In this document: one piece after another, positions 63,401 through 64,000 of the stretch | How positions within the stretch are numbered: position 1 is the first letter of the stretch | Layout of the letters: the number at the start of each line of letters is the position of its first letter | Source: Penelope pileata | Taxonomy: Eukaryota; Chordata; Aves; Galliformes; Cracidae | Assembly: GCA_013396635.1 (NCBI GenBank) | Contig: WBMW01005542.1 | Span: 3,799,601 to 3,863,600, forward strand | Length of the DNA stretch: 64,000 bases | Reading direction: 5' to 3' | Position numbers and translations under genes: made by a program | Notes under the pieces: model-generated | The model's database searches: none | Told to the model about the DNA's origin: nothing | The model's input: only the letters and a program-made list of their open reading frames with translations

Positions 63401-64000
63401 CATCGCTGCCTGGTGGTGCTGGGGCAGCCGGGCAGCCATGTTCCGCTGCAGAACATTTTGACTGTGCTTTAGTTCCAAGTCTTCAGATCATGTCAAACGA
63501 CAGGCAGGCACATGGGGCACAACACAAAGCCAATAGTCTGCGAAGCTGCCGAACTGCCACTTCGGGGCACTTTTGTGTTCAGCTGTTACAGGTGTGCTGG
63601 CCACGTGCCTGTCTTCTCCCCTGAACGAGGTGCCCGTGCCTCCTGCGCCATGTACTGATCTGTCTCCCGCATGCTTGACACATACAAGTCAAACGTTTCT
63701 TCTGCTTCTGAGCTTGGGCACTGTGAACAGAACTGCTGCCCATGAGTGCTCATTTCCCAGCACGCAGGCAGCGTGGCTGGAAAGTGCTGAGCCGGGGTTG
63801 GGAAGCTTGGCTTTGTGAATCAGCTCATCGGGGCCGACCCAACCCGCAGGCTGTGCTGAGGTGGAGGGCACTGCTGGGAAAATTCCATCCTTCTCAGGCT
63901 GGAAACTGCAGGTAGCTGGAGTGACTGCCAGAGGATCAGAGACCATGGAAAGGCCAACTTCTCAGACTGTTTGAAGATCATAAAGACTGTTTTAAGGTCA
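60473..64000. other. non-coding stretch to window end
   Basis: No supported gene. Long plus frames (60632-61135, 61078-61614) lack domains, and other frames overlap them. A short plus segment with a donor (CCTACTG|gtaagg) near 61302 and a minus frame at 62333-62542 (RSLVVVGESGEPIKEVLV) were noted but have no convincing second splice site or family match. Confidence 0.35.

Noticed and set aside
1..64000. tRNA, rRNA, snRNA, CRISPR, endogenous retrovirus or olfactory-type intronless genes
   Set aside because: I looked for tRNA B-box strings, LTR pairs, reverse-transcriptase motifs beyond CR1 tails, and long intronless receptor frames, and found none. A Rfam/RepeatMasker run would be decisive.

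Overview
This is a 64-kb piece of vertebrate nuclear DNA, almost certainly from a bird. The main evidence is a set of CR1-type LINE 3' ends (18740-19056, 19556-19705, 25040-25546, 47515-47857, 55147-55385, 57569-57630, and probably 372-547). They carry the typical CR1 terminus (ATTCTATGA-like repeats) and a readable remnant of the ORF2 C-terminus (GRFRLGIRK..., HWNRLPRE...). Repeat density is low, there is one CpG island, and long stretches hold no coding sequence. I see no operons, phage, IS elements, CRISPR arrays, tRNA or rRNA genes. Nearly all long open frames here are chance frames, and I did not find a protein I can name.

Layout: (1) 1-34 kb, the left arm, is A+C-rich on the given strand, poor in transposable elements up to 18.7 kb, and has no large exon. 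It holds only short splice-flanked open segments on the minus strand; the best is 16872-16980. (2) 34.1-35.4 kb is a CpG island with GC boxes, interrupted by a 379-base assembly gap (34429-34807) that probably hides a promoter and first exon. (3) 35.4-64 kb, the right arm, is G+T-rich on the given strand. It has several candidate plus-strand exons (35978-36076 non-coding; 39273-39355, 47155-47327 and 60364-60472 coding and mutually phase-compatible), two candidate minus-strand exons (46054-46232 and a terminal-looking 44123-44444), and three CR1 copies.

Interpretation (inference): base composition changes sign at the CpG island in the way expected of transcription-associated strand asymmetry. 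The simplest model is a bidirectional promoter with a minus-strand gene running left through very long introns and a plus-strand gene or lncRNA running right. No exon call is secure: reading by eye shows that short open frames flanked by plausible splice sites occur often by chance, sometimes on both strands of the same bases. No novel system is evident. The items most worth checking are the strand-skew switch, the sequence in the gap, and the candidate exon series.
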